In this document: piece by piece, positions 8,641 to 17,118 of the stretch
How the letters are laid out: each line of letters starts with the position of its first letter
How positions within the stretch are numbered: the first letter of the stretch is position 1
From: JAVKSL01 sp050744085
Lineage (GTDB): Bacteria; Actinomycetota; Acidimicrobiia; Acidimicrobiales; JAJPHD01
Direction of reading: 5' to 3'
Assembly: GCA_050744085.1 (NCBI GenBank)
Contig: JBOGGU010000009.1
Location: 1-64,000 of the forward strand
DNA: 64,000 nucleotides
Translations under genes and position numbers: made by a program
Notes under the pieces: generated by a model
Databases searched by the model: none
What the model was told of the DNA's origin: nothing
Seen by the model: only the letters and a program-made list of their open reading frames with translations

Positions 8641-9560
8641 TGGGAGTCCTGGTGATGTCGTACGGGACCCCGGACGACCCTGACGAGATAGGGGCCTACT
8701 ACACCCACGTGCGCCGCGGGCGGGCACCGAGTGCTGAGGCCCTCGCCGACCTGCGCCGCCGGTACATGGCCATCGGTGGGGTGTCGCCCCTGGCCGAGAG
8801 GACCCGGGCCCAGGCAGACGGCATCGGCGCGGCGCTGGAGCGCGTCCAACCGGGGCGTTGGAAGGTGTTCGTCGGCTCCAAGCATGCCTGGCCGTTCATC
8901 GAGGATGGGGTGAGCGCCATGGTGGCCGCCAATGTCCGCCACGGCATCGGCCTCGTGCTCGCCCCGCACTTCTCGGCCCTCAGCATTGGTGAGTACGTGG
9001 ACCGGGTGCGCGACGCCACGGAGCAGGCAGCCATATCCGTGAGGGTCATCGAGAGCTGGCACTTGCTTCCAGCCCTGGTCGAGCTCCTGGCTGAGAGGCT
9101 CACCGCGGCCCTCGACAGCCTCCCGGCCGAGCTTCGCGACGCCACCGAGGTGCTGGTGACCGCCCACAGCCTGCCGGCGCGGGTGGCCGAGATGGGTGAT
9201 CCCTACCCCGACCAGCTCCGCGAGACCGCGGAGGCGATCACTACCGCGGCCGGGGTGACCCGCTGGCGCCTGGCGTGGCAGAGCGCCGGGCGGACGCCCG
9301 AGCCCTGGCTGGGGCCGGACCTCTCGGAGGTGATCCGTGGCCTTCCCGCCGAAGGCGTCCGAGCTGTTGTCGTGTGCCCTGCCGGGTTCACCTCGGACCA
9401 CCTTGAGGTGCTCTACGACATCGACATCGAGGCGCTCGCCGTGGCTGAGCAGGCTGGTGTGGTCCTGGTCCGGACCGAGTCCCTCAACGACGACCCCCGC
9501 CTGATGGAGGCACTGGCCGAGCTGGTGTTCGAGGCGGAGGATCGGGCGCCCTTGCCATGA
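8640..9560 (+). CDS. hemH: Ferrochelatase (coproporphyrin type)
   Basis: 306 aa. Inserts Fe2+ into the porphyrin macrocycle; in Gram-positive bacteria the usual substrate is coproporphyrin III (CpfC). Visible family motifs are LVMSYGTPDDPDEIGAYYTH, the catalytic-His loop VTAHSLPARV, WQSAGRTPEPWLGPD, and VVCPAGFTSDHLEVLYDID with the conserved Glu. The ATG overlaps the hemE stop; an alternative GTG start lies one codon upstream at 8637. The stop overlaps hemG by 4 bases. Confidence 0.93.
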   Translation: MGVLVMSYGTPDDPDEIGAYYTHVRRGRAPSAEALADLRRRYMAIGGVSPLAERTRAQADGIGAALERVQPGRWKVFVGSKHAWPFIEDGVSAMVAANVRHGIGLVLAPHFSALSIGEYVDRVRDATEQAAISVRVIESWHLLPALVELLAERLTAALDSLPAELRDATEVLVTAHSLPARVAEMGDPYPDQLRETAEAITTAAGVTRWRLAWQSAGRTPEPWLGPDLSEVIRGLPAEGVRAVVVCPAGFTSDHLEVLYDIDIEALAVAEQAGVVLVRTESLNDDPRLMEALAELVFEAEDRAPLP

Positions 9561-11146
9561 GCCACCCGGCGGCGACGGGCGCCCCCCCGGTGGTGGCGGT
9601 GGTCGGCGGGGGGATCACGGGCCTTGCCGGGGCACTGGCGCTCGCCGACGGGGGGGCACGGGTGGTGCTGTTGGAGGCCAGCGGGCGCCTCGGCGGGAAG
9701 ATCCGCACAGAGGACTTTGGCGGCCAGCCGGTGGAGGCAGGACCGGATGCGTTCCTTGCCCGGGTGCCGCACGCGGTGGAGCTGTGCAAGAGGCTCGGCT
9801 TGGCCGACGACCTGGTGTCCCCGGCCACCGGGAAGGCGTCGCTGTGGGTGAGGGGCCGGCTGCGGCCGCTCCCGTCGGGCCTGGTGCTGGGTGTCCCCAC
9901 CCGCTGGGCCCCGCTGGCCCGGTCCGGCATCCTGTCGCCCGCAGGCCTGGCCCGGGCGGTGCTCGACCTGGTGATGCCGGCGTCCGCGGCGCCCGAGGAC
10001 CGCTCGGTCGGTGACCTGGTGGGCTCCCGCCTGGGCAGCCAAGTGGCGGATCGCCTGGTCGGCCCCCTGGTAGGCGGGATCAACGCCGGTGACGCGGCGA
10101 CATTGAGCGCGGCTGCGGCTGCCCCGGTGCTGGACGCGGCGGCGCGCCGCTCCCGCAGCCTGGTGCTCGGCCTGCGCCACCCGCCAACGGCCGCCCCCGT
10201 CCCTGCCGCTGCGCGATTTGGTCGTGTGTGTGTACCTATGGCGACCACAAACACGACCAGTTCTGCGTCGGCCGCCGCCCCGCCCCGCCCCGCCGCCCCG
10301 CCCGCCGCCCCGCCGCCGGTCTTCCTCACCCACCCGGCGGGGCTCTCCACTCTCGTCGAGGCGCTCACGGCGGAGCTGGCCTCCAACACCGAGCTGCGCA
10401 CCAACTCCCCGGTGACTGCACTGAGCCGCAGCGCCGGAGGCGGCTGGCTCCTCGCCACCCCGAGCCCCCCCAGCACCCCGAGCCCCCTCGCCACCCCGAG
10501 CCCCCCCAGCACCCCGAGCCCCCACCCCGGCCCGAGCGAACAGGTCGAGGCCGACGCCGTGCTCCTGGCAGTCCCGGCCTTCGAGGCGGCCCCGCTCCTG
10601 GCCCCCCACGCACCCGGTGCAGCGGCCCTGCTCAGCGCGCTCAACTACGCCAGCGTCGCCCTGGTCACCCTGGCCTACCCCGAGTCCGCCCTCACGAGAC
10701 CTCTCCACGGTTCGGGCTACCTGGTGCCGGCTGGCGAGGGACGCATGACCACGGCGTGCACCTTCACCTCGCGCAAGGGGGCACAGGTCTCGTGGCGGGA
10801 CCATGAAATATTTCGCGCATCTGTGGGCAGGTGGGGGGACAGCCGTCACCAGGGCCTGGGCGACGCCGAGCTGGTGGCTCTCGTCGCGAGCGAGCTGGCG
10901 GAGGCGGTCGGCATCCACGGCCCCCCGGTTGCCGACAGGGTGAGCCGCTGGCCCTTGTCCTTCCCCCAGTACGCGGTGGGGCACCTGGACCGGGTGGCCC
11001 GGATCGAGGCGGAGCTGGCGGGGCTCGGGACCGTGGCCGTGGCCGGCGCCGCCTACCGGGGAGTCGGCATTCCGGCCTGCATCGCGGGGGCGCAGGACGC
11101 TGCCGCTGCCCTGCTGGGCGCGCTGCGCCGTGATGGGGGATACTGA
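9557..11146 (+). CDS. hemG: Coproporphyrinogen III / protoporphyrinogen oxidase (FAD)
   Basis: 529 aa HemY/CgoX-type flavoprotein. The N-terminal dinucleotide fold is VVGGGITGLAGALAL with LLEASGRLGGKIRTE; the C-terminal GAAYRGVGIPACIAGAQDAA matches the FAD/substrate end. It oxidises coproporphyrinogen in the Gram-positive haem route. Two in-frame low-complexity insertions stand out. Residues about 219-255 derive from an inserted palindrome (10219-10259) plus an Ala/Pro run, and residues about 300-325 are Thr-Pro-Ser-Pro repeats. These make it longer than typical HemY (about 450-470 aa). Part of it is duplicated at 20.7 kb. Confidence 0.9.
   Translation: MSHPAATGAPPVVAVVGGGITGLAGALALADGGARVVLLEASGRLGGKIRTEDFGGQPVEAGPDAFLARVPHAVELCKRLGLADDLVSPATGKASLWVRGRLRPLPSGLVLGVPTRWAPLARSGILSPAGLARAVLDLVMPASAAPEDRSVGDLVGSRLGSQVADRLVGPLVGGINAGDAATLSAAAAAPVLDAAARRSRSLVLGLRHPPTAAPVPAAARFGRVCVPMATTNTTSSASAAAPPRPAAPPAAPPPVFLTHPAGLSTLVEALTAELASNTELRTNSPVTALSRSAGGGWLLATPSPPSTPSPLATPSPPSTPSPHPGPSEQVEADAVLLAVPAFEAAPLLAPHAPGAAALLSALNYASVALVTLAYPESALTRPLHGSGYLVPAGEGRMTTACTFTSRKGAQVSWRDHEIFRASVGRWGDSRHQGLGDAELVALVASELAEAVGIHGPPVADRVSRWPLSFPQYAVGHLDRVARIEAELAGLGTVAVAGAAYRGVGIPACIAGAQDAAAALLGALRRDGGY
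10219..10259. repeat. Palindromic element inside hemG
   Basis: Inverted repeat with 14-bp arms (TGGTCGTGTGTGTG and CACAAACACGACCA, one mismatch) around a 13-nt spacer holding TACCTATGG. It is inserted in frame and translated as part of hemG. An almost identical copy lies at 20746-20786, where the arms are perfect. Confidence 0.85.
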
Positions 11147-11151
11147 GGGCT

Positions 11152-12000
11152 ATGCCCAGGCCCACATGGAGCGGCGCCATCAGCTTCGGGCTGGTGAGCG
11201 TCCCGGTCAAGGTCTTCACCGCGGTGCGCCGCAAGGACATCCGATTCCACCAGCTGCACGCCGCCGACGGTGTGCGCATCGCCCAGCGCCGGGTGTGCCC
11301 CGAGGACGGCCAGGAGGTGGCGTTCGAGGACCTGGTGAAAGGCTACGAGGTGAGCCCCGGCCGCTACGTGGTGATCCAGCCCGACGAGCTGGAGGCCCTC
11401 GACCCCCAGGCCAGCCACACGGTGGACATCGAGGACTTCGTGGCGCTGGACCAGATCGACCCGCTCTACTTCGACAACTCCTACTACCTGGTCCCCGACC
11501 TGGCCGGGGCCAAGGCCTACCGCCTGCTGTTCGACGCCATGAGCGCGGCCGGAAAGGTCGGGATCGGCAAGGTGGTCATGAGGAACAAGCAGTACTTGTG
11601 CGCGGTGAGGCCTATCAGGGAGGCGCTGGTGCTCACCACGATGAACTTTGCCGACGAGGTGGCCGGCATCGAGACCCTGGAAGGCCTCCCAGGCCCGGAC
11701 GTGGAGGCCTCCGAGCGGGAGCTGCGCATGGCAGCCCAGCTGATCGAGGCCCTCGACGCCGACTTCGACCCCACCCGCTACCGGGACACGCACCGCGAGA
11801 GGGTGATGGAGCTGATCGAGGCCAAGGTGGCGGGGGAGGAGGTGGTCGCCGCGCCAGCCACGCCGAGCGCTCCGGTGATCGACCTCATGGCTGCGCTGGA
11901 GGCCAGCCTGGCCAAGGCCCGGGGCCCTGCCGCCGCCCGGCCGGGGGCCGCCGCGGAGGACGCCGAGCACGACAAGCGGCCGGCCAGCTCGACCGGTTGA
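11152..12000 (+). CDS. ku: Ku homodimer DNA end-binding protein (NHEJ)
   Basis: 282 aa. Binds double-strand ends and recruits LigD in bacterial non-homologous end joining. The start RPTWSGAISFGLVSVPVKVFTA is the classic bacterial Ku N-terminus, followed by the core beta-barrel (CPEDGQEV, GYEVSPGRYVVIQPDEL, SYYLVPD). The C-terminal tail is short and Ala/Pro-rich. LigD is not in the window. Begins 5 bp after hemG. Confidence 0.95.
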   Translation: MPRPTWSGAISFGLVSVPVKVFTAVRRKDIRFHQLHAADGVRIAQRRVCPEDGQEVAFEDLVKGYEVSPGRYVVIQPDELEALDPQASHTVDIEDFVALDQIDPLYFDNSYYLVPDLAGAKAYRLLFDAMSAAGKVGIGKVVMRNKQYLCAVRPIREALVLTTMNFADEVAGIETLEGLPGPDVEASERELRMAAQLIEALDADFDPTRYRDTHRERVMELIEAKVAGEEVVAAPATPSAPVIDLMAALEASLAKARGPAAARPGAAAEDAEHDKRPASSTG

Positions 12001-12116
12001 GCGAGGCTGACGGGGAGCCGGTAGGGAGGCAGAGGCGCCGGGGCGGGCGCTCCGGCCGGGCTCACGGCGGCGGCTGGGTTCACGGGCGCTCTGGCCGGGG
12101 CGGCATCAGGGGGCGG

Positions 12117-13679
12117 GTGGTGGTTCCCTCCCTGGCAGCAGGGGTCCTGGTGGCGGCCAGCGTCCCACCCCACGGGCTCTGGGAGCTGGGCCTGGTCGGT
12201 CTGGGCCTGCTGGCTTGGCGGCTGATGGGCCTTCGGGGCCGGGCCCGGTTGCTGGCGGGCGGCTGGTTCGGTGTCGGCCTGTTCGGCCCCACCCTGGCTT
12301 GGATACCGGCGTTCAGCGGCATCGGGTACGTGATCGTCGTGGTGCTGGAGTCGCTGTTCTTCGCCCTGGCGTGCGGCCTGGTCCCTGCGGGCCGGGGCCG
12401 GGCGCTGGCGTTCCCCGCGGCAGTCACCCTTGCCGAGGCAGCCCGGAGCGCCTGGCCCTTCGGCGGCCTGCCGATGGGGGGGATCCCGCTGGGCCAGGCA
12501 AGCGGGCCGCTCCTCGCCACCGCCAGGGTGGGCGGCCCGCTCCTGGTCACCGGCCTGGCGGCCCTCGGGGGGGTGTGCCTTGCCCAGACAGCGGCACTGG
12601 TCCAGCTCTGGTGGCGGGCCCATTTTGGCGAGGAATATGCCCGGAGCCGCCCAGCCGCCGTGCCCACCCACGACCCGCGCCCGCCCCGCACTGGCCCCGC
12701 TGCGCTCCTGGCCGCCGTGGTGGTCGTCGGGGCGGTAGCTGCGTCGGGCAACCTGGCGCCCGACGGGGGGCCGCCGGTCGGCAGCATCACGGTGGCGCTG
12801 GTGCAGGGCGGTGGGATCCGGGGGCTTCGGGCGGTGAACGTGAACCCGGAGATCGGCTTCTATGACCAGCTGCGTGAGTCCCAGCACGTGACGCCCCCCG
12901 TCGACCTTGTCGTCTGGCCCGAGGACACTGTCGCGCTGCCCGGCCCGCTGGCGGGTACAGTCGCCGAAGCCCAGCTCGCCGAGCTTGCCAAGTCCTTCCA
13001 CGCCACCCTTGTCGCTGGTGTTACCGACGACGTCGGCGCGACCCAGTTCCTCAACCGGGCTGTGGCGTGGGCACCGAGCGGCAAAGTCATCGGGAGCTAC
13101 GAGAAAGTCCACCGGGTGCCTTTCGGCGAGTACGTGCCGGGTCGCTCCATCCTTCGCCACCTGGTCAGCCTGGCATACGTCCCCCGGGACGCCATCGCCG
13201 GCCACGGGCCGGGGATGCTCAGGACGCCGGCTGGGCCGCTCGGGGTCATGATCTCCTACGAGGTGTTCTTTGCCGGGCGGGCCAGGGCTGCGGTGAGGGC
13301 TGGGGGGCAGGTGCTGGTCGTTCCCACCAATACCTCTTCTTATGTGGGCGACCAGGTGCCGTCGGAGGAGGTGGCCGCCGACCGCCTCCGGGCTGTGGAG
13401 GAGGGTCGGGACCTGGTCCAGGCCTCGCCCACCGGCTACTCGACGGTTGTCACCCACGACGGGCGGCTCCGCGAGAGCTCGGCTCTGGGGGTCCCTGCCG
13501 TCGTGCAAGCGACGGTCGCGAAGCGCAGGGGCCTCACCCTCTACGAGCGCGGCGGGGAGCTTCCGGAGCTGGCTCTGGCGGCTGCGGCCCTGCTGGCGGG
13601 CTGGGCCCAGGGGGTGGCTCGGCGGTCCGGCGGGGTGGCTCGGCAGGCGCCGGGGTTGGCGGCTCGGCGGGCGCCGTAG
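12117..13679 (+). CDS. lnt: Apolipoprotein N-acyltransferase-like protein with Ser at the nucleophile position
   Basis: About 520 aa from the GTG at 12117 (chosen because the hydrophobic N-terminal domain begins there; the frame is open further upstream). Multiple N-terminal helices are followed by a nitrilase-like domain. The Glu of VWPEDTVALPG and the Lys of SYEKVHRVPFGEYVPGR match the Lnt catalytic Glu and Lys. The nucleophile segment reads VMISYEVFF, with Ser380 where Lnt has Cys in ICYE. Either activity is changed or this is a divergent subfamily. The last 146 bp overlap the 3' end of the convergent BrkB gene. Confidence 0.8.
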   Translation: MVVPSLAAGVLVAASVPPHGLWELGLVGLGLLAWRLMGLRGRARLLAGGWFGVGLFGPTLAWIPAFSGIGYVIVVVLESLFFALACGLVPAGRGRALAFPAAVTLAEAARSAWPFGGLPMGGIPLGQASGPLLATARVGGPLLVTGLAALGGVCLAQTAALVQLWWRAHFGEEYARSRPAAVPTHDPRPPRTGPAALLAAVVVVGAVAASGNLAPDGGPPVGSITVALVQGGGIRGLRAVNVNPEIGFYDQLRESQHVTPPVDLVVWPEDTVALPGPLAGTVAEAQLAELAKSFHATLVAGVTDDVGATQFLNRAVAWAPSGKVIGSYEKVHRVPFGEYVPGRSILRHLVSLAYVPRDAIAGHGPGMLRTPAGPLGVMISYEVFFAGRARAAVRAGGQVLVVPTNTSSYVGDQVPSEEVAADRLRAVEEGRDLVQASPTGYSTVVTHDGRLRESSALGVPAVVQATVAKRRGLTLYERGGELPELALAAAALLAGWAQGVARRSGGVARQAPGLAARRAP

Positions 13680-14751
13680 ATGGCGGGTCGGCAGGCACCG
13701 GGGTTGGCGGCTCGGCAGGCGTCGGGGCTGGTGGGCTCGCAGCGTCCTCCTCCGCCGGGCCTGCCTCAGGGTCCGCCGGCGCTGGGTCGAACTCGACTGT
13801 GATCCGCTGGAAGGTCTTGTAGCGCTCGATCCGGGTGTAGGACTCGTACAGGGCCAGGTCGGCTTCCGTGAGGTCGTGGGTGTCTGTGAACAGCGACCCG
13901 AGGCCCCTGGGCCAGAGCTTTCGGGCGTGCACCACGTTGATCTCGGCGCAGATCACCGTGATGATCGCCTCCACGTAGATCCAGGCGAGGAGGCCCAGGA
14001 CCACCCCGAACAGCCCGACGAAAGCGTCCGCCCCCTGGAGGGCGTGGGCCACGTAGAAGGTCCCGACGCTCTGGAGTGCCTGCCAGCACGTGCCGGCGAG
14101 GAACGCCCCCGGCAGCACCTGGCGCACCGACAGCTTTGCTGCGGTGAGCCGCAGGAAGGCGAGCACGTAGATGGCCACGTTGAGCCCCAGGGAGAAGGCT
14201 GTGGTGGCTATGCGGGATGCCTCGCCGAGGTACCTCACCGTGTCAACTGTGAACGCCGACAGCCCCGTGGTGAACAGCACGCCAAGGCCGAGCACGCCGA
14301 GCAGCTCTGCGCTGCGTAACCGGGTCTGGAGCGGGTTCGGGCGATCCTGGCGGGGCACTGCCCAGACCCGGTTGAAGGCGTTGTGGCCTGCCTGCACCAC
14401 CTCGAGGCCCCCGTGGATGCACACTGCCAGCGCCACGACGAGCGTGATCACGCTGCCCCTGATTGCGTGGACGTTCTGGCTGATCTGGTTTCCGATGATC
14501 GGGAAATGGGCCAGCGCCGATCCGAGCAGCTGGTGTTGGAACGCCGGGTTCCCGCTGGCCACAAAGGCCAGGATCGTGACCAGGATCAACAGCAGGAAGA
14601 ACAGCGAGATGAACCCGTAGTACGCGATCAGCGCAGCAAGGAAGTTCCCCTGGTCGTCGAAGAACTTGTAAGCCACGGCCAGCGGGAATCCGGCCCAGCG
14701 GTGGCGGCGCTGGTAGGCGTCGAAGCGCGTCACGAGCCGGCGCTCAGCCAC
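13534..14751 (-). CDS. YihY/BrkB-family inner-membrane protein
   Basis: 405 aa. Six predicted membrane helices (about residues 35-300), with the YihY/BrkB hallmark KFFDDQGNFLAALIAYYGFISLFFLLL near the N-terminus and GLLAWIYVEAIITVICAEIN near the end of the core. Function is not firmly established. A C-terminal tail of about 75 residues is built of Ala-Glu-Pro-Pro-Thr-Pro repeats and is coded antisense to the lnt 3' end. Confidence 0.85.
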   Translation of the reverse strand: MAERRLVTRFDAYQRRHRWAGFPLAVAYKFFDDQGNFLAALIAYYGFISLFFLLLILVTILAFVASGNPAFQHQLLGSALAHFPIIGNQISQNVHAIRGSVITLVVALAVCIHGGLEVVQAGHNAFNRVWAVPRQDRPNPLQTRLRSAELLGVLGLGVLFTTGLSAFTVDTVRYLGEASRIATTAFSLGLNVAIYVLAFLRLTAAKLSVRQVLPGAFLAGTCWQALQSVGTFYVAHALQGADAFVGLFGVVLGLLAWIYVEAIITVICAEINVVHARKLWPRGLGSLFTDTHDLTEADLALYESYTRIERYKTFQRITVEFDPAPADPEAGPAEEDAASPPAPTPAEPPTPVPADPPSTAPAEPPTPAPAEPPRRTAEPPPGPSPPAGPQPPEPAPEAPRRARRG

Positions 14752-14781
14752 CGCCGGTCCAACCCGAGCGGGTCGGGGGCG

Positions 14782-15357
14782 TCAGAGCGACGGGCCGGGC
14801 ATTCCCACGACGGGGCTCGCTCCGGTGTCCTCGCCCGGTCGGGGCCCGGCCCCACCCGGCAGGGGCCCGTCCTCACCGGTCCCACGAGTGCCGGGCTTGT
14901 CGCGGTCGACGAAAAGGAGGCGGTTGAAGACGATGAACTTTCCCACCCACAGCAGGGCGTATGAGGCCAGGGAGGCCACCTCGGCCAGGACCCCGACGCC
15001 CAGCCGGGAGAGACCGAGGTGCCGCCCGAGGTCGGCAGCCAGCTCCACTGCGTACACCGAGAAGGCCAGTCCAATGAACGCCACGACCCAGAAGGGAATC
15101 ACTTCCTTGAGCAGGTGCGAACGTCCCCGCCTGCCCCACGCCCAATAGCGATTGAGGGTGTAGGAGGGAACCGTTCCCACTGCGGTGGCGATGACCTGGC
15201 ACCAGCCCGCCGTCGCCACTCGGAGCACGTTGAAGACCACAGCGAAGGTGACGAGGGTGACCACTATCGAGACGACCGAGACGACCGAATACTTGATCGC
15301 CTTGCGCCCCGTCGGAGTGCGTGATAGCTCCACGAGGGCGCGTCGGGACAGGTCCAC
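14782..15357 (-). CDS. GtrA-family membrane protein
   Basis: 191 aa with four hydrophobic helices. KAIKYSVVSVVSIVVTLVTF and GTVPSYTLNRYWAWGRRGRSHLLKEV (the conserved N-x-x-W pattern after helix 2) are typical of GtrA-like proteins, which help move polyprenyl-linked sugars for cell-envelope glycosylation. The start overlaps the last base of the upstream permease gene, so it is probably co-transcribed with the metal importer, perhaps by chance. Confidence 0.85.
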   Translation of the reverse strand: MDLSRRALVELSRTPTGRKAIKYSVVSVVSIVVTLVTFAVVFNVLRVATAGWCQVIATAVGTVPSYTLNRYWAWGRRGRSHLLKEVIPFWVVAFIGLAFSVYAVELAADLGRHLGLSRLGVGVLAEVASLASYALLWVGKFIVFNRLLFVDRDKPGTRGTGEDGPLPGGAGPRPGEDTGASPVVGMPGPSL

Positions 15358-16187
15358 TACCGCTGGAGGCTAGCTGCCCCCAGAATGTCGCGCACAACGA
15401 CCCGTCCCTGCCAGGCAGCCCACCCGCGACCGGCGGCGTAGGACAGCGCGCCCAGGGAGCCCACGAAGAATCCGACCGGCAGGTTCGAGAGGTAGGAGAT
15501 GGCGATTGCCGCCCACACCGTGACGAGGGCGATGGCCACCGATGCGGTCATGGCAACCCCAGGGCGGCTGGTGAACGAGCGGGCGGCGGCGGTGGGACTG
15601 ACGAGCAGGCTGAAGACCAGCAGGGTGCCGACCACCGGCACCGCCGCGCTGGTGGTGAGGGCTATCACCACCAAGAAGCAGGCCTCCATGCGCCGGGGCC
15701 CCACGCCCCGCGCAGCAGCTACGTCCGGGGTGACGGTGGAGGCCAGCAAGGGCCGGTAAAGGGCCGCCACCGCGGCGACGGACACGGCGCCGATCGCTGC
15801 GGTGGGAACAAGCTCGTGGCTGGCCACCCCGAGGACCTCGCCGAACAGCAGCGAGTAGATCTGGGGGGCGTACTCGCTGGTCATGGACAAGAAGAGCGAT
15901 CCCAGGCCGAGCATCACCACGATCACCAGGGCAGTGGCAACGTCGCGCCGCGCCCTGCGCCCAAGTGCGCTGATCGACAGGGCTCCGAGCAGTGAGAACG
16001 CGCCGAGGCCGGCGATGGGGTTGGCGCCCAGCAAAGCCGCTCCTGCCGCGCCCGCGAAGGCCCCGTTGGGGATTGCATGCGCCGCGAAGGCCGAGCCTCG
16101 TAGCACCGTGAAGAACCCGACCACGCCAGCAACCACCCCGACGATGGTCGCCGCCGCCCAGGCGTTGAGCATGAAGCCCGAGAACAC
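15357..16187 (-). CDS. Zinc/manganese ABC transporter permease 2
   Basis: 276 aa, about eight membrane helices, ABC-3 (ZnuB/MntB) permease family. FFTVLRGSAFAAHAIPNGAFAGAAGAALLG matches the coupling region, and a VAAARGVGPRRMEACFLVVIAL segment is shared with the neighbouring permease. Two different permeases in one operon suggest a heterodimeric channel. Confidence 0.88.
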   Translation of the reverse strand: MFSGFMLNAWAAATIVGVVAGVVGFFTVLRGSAFAAHAIPNGAFAGAAGAALLGANPIAGLGAFSLLGALSISALGRRARRDVATALVIVVMLGLGSLFLSMTSEYAPQIYSLLFGEVLGVASHELVPTAAIGAVSVAAVAALYRPLLASTVTPDVAAARGVGPRRMEACFLVVIALTTSAAVPVVGTLLVFSLLVSPTAAARSFTSRPGVAMTASVAIALVTVWAAIAISYLSNLPVGFFVGSLGALSYAAGRGWAAWQGRVVVRDILGAASLQR

Positions 16188-17114
16188 CTACTCAGCCCTC
16201 TCGTGCCCGACGTGCCGACCGTGCCCCGCCCGCAGGCCGGGCCCGTCCCGCTGCGGCGCAGCGCTTGCCAAGAGGTAGAAGACAAGGACCAGGCTGACCA
16301 CGAAGAAGCTGGCCGGCCAGCCGTGGTGGGCGGGTGGCCAGTAGTAGCTGTCGTAAGACAACAGCACGCCCAGCCAAGTTGCCACGATGCCGATGAGGCC
16401 TGCCAGCGCCATCGCCAGGCCGGTTCGCTTGGTGAGCCGCAGAGCGGTGGCCGAGGGCCCGATCAGGAGGGCTGTGCTCAGGATGGCCCCGATGCTCACC
16501 GCGGACAGGGAGACCGCCAGGGCCAGTGCGAGCAGGTAGCCCACCCCGACCAGGCGGACCGGCACGCCCCGGGCCGCGGCCAGGTCCGTGTCCAGCGAGC
16601 TGAGGACCAGCGGCCGGTAGAGGACCAGCACCAAGGTCAGCGCGATCGCGCTGAAGGCCCCGACCAGTGGGAGCGACGAGGCGGACAGGGTGAAGATCGA
16701 GCCGAACAGCACGTTCACAGTGGCGCCGGTGGTGCTGGTGAACGTGGTGTCCAGGTACAAGAAAAGGGCGGCCAGCCCGAGGGCCGCGCCGAGCACGATC
16801 CCGGTCGCCAGGTCCCGGCCGCGGGGCCGTCGGATGCCGATCGTCTCCATGGCCCCCGCGGCGAGGACGTTCATGGCGACAAAGCCAAGCAACGGGCTGG
16901 TCCCCACCAGGACTGCCGCGGACCCACCGGCGGTCCCGATGTCGCCCAGGGAGTGCCCGGCGAAGGACTGGCCCCTCATCACCGTGATGGTGCCTACCAC
17001 CCCCGAGACAACCGCCGCGACCCCACCGACGATCAGGGCGGAATGGACCGGTGAGCTGGCGAAGAAGCCGGGGCCGAAGACCGCTCCGAGCAGCGAACCT
17101 GCGATCGGGCTCAC
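16188..17114 (-). CDS. Zinc/manganese ABC transporter permease 1
   Basis: 308 aa ABC-3 family permease. GTITVMRGQSFAGHSLGDIGTAGGSAAVLVG near the N-terminus and LAAARGVPVRLVGVGYLLALALAVS are the family landmarks also seen in the adjacent paralogue. The stop directly abuts the start of the second permease; the ATPase ends 4 bp upstream. Cytoplasmic-membrane subunit of the importer. Confidence 0.88.
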   Translation of the reverse strand: MSPIAGSLLGAVFGPGFFASSPVHSALIVGGVAAVVSGVVGTITVMRGQSFAGHSLGDIGTAGGSAAVLVGTSPLLGFVAMNVLAAGAMETIGIRRPRGRDLATGIVLGAALGLAALFLYLDTTFTSTTGATVNVLFGSIFTLSASSLPLVGAFSAIALTLVLVLYRPLVLSSLDTDLAAARGVPVRLVGVGYLLALALAVSLSAVSIGAILSTALLIGPSATALRLTKRTGLAMALAGLIGIVATWLGVLLSYDSYYWPPAHHGWPASFFVVSLVLVFYLLASAAPQRDGPGLRAGHGRHVGHERAE

Positions 17115-17118
17115 CTGG

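Noticed and set aside
12632..12667. Partial match to the 37-bp element inside lnt
   Set aside because: Lies mid-gene, only the ends match, and GCC-rich sequence makes this likely by chance.
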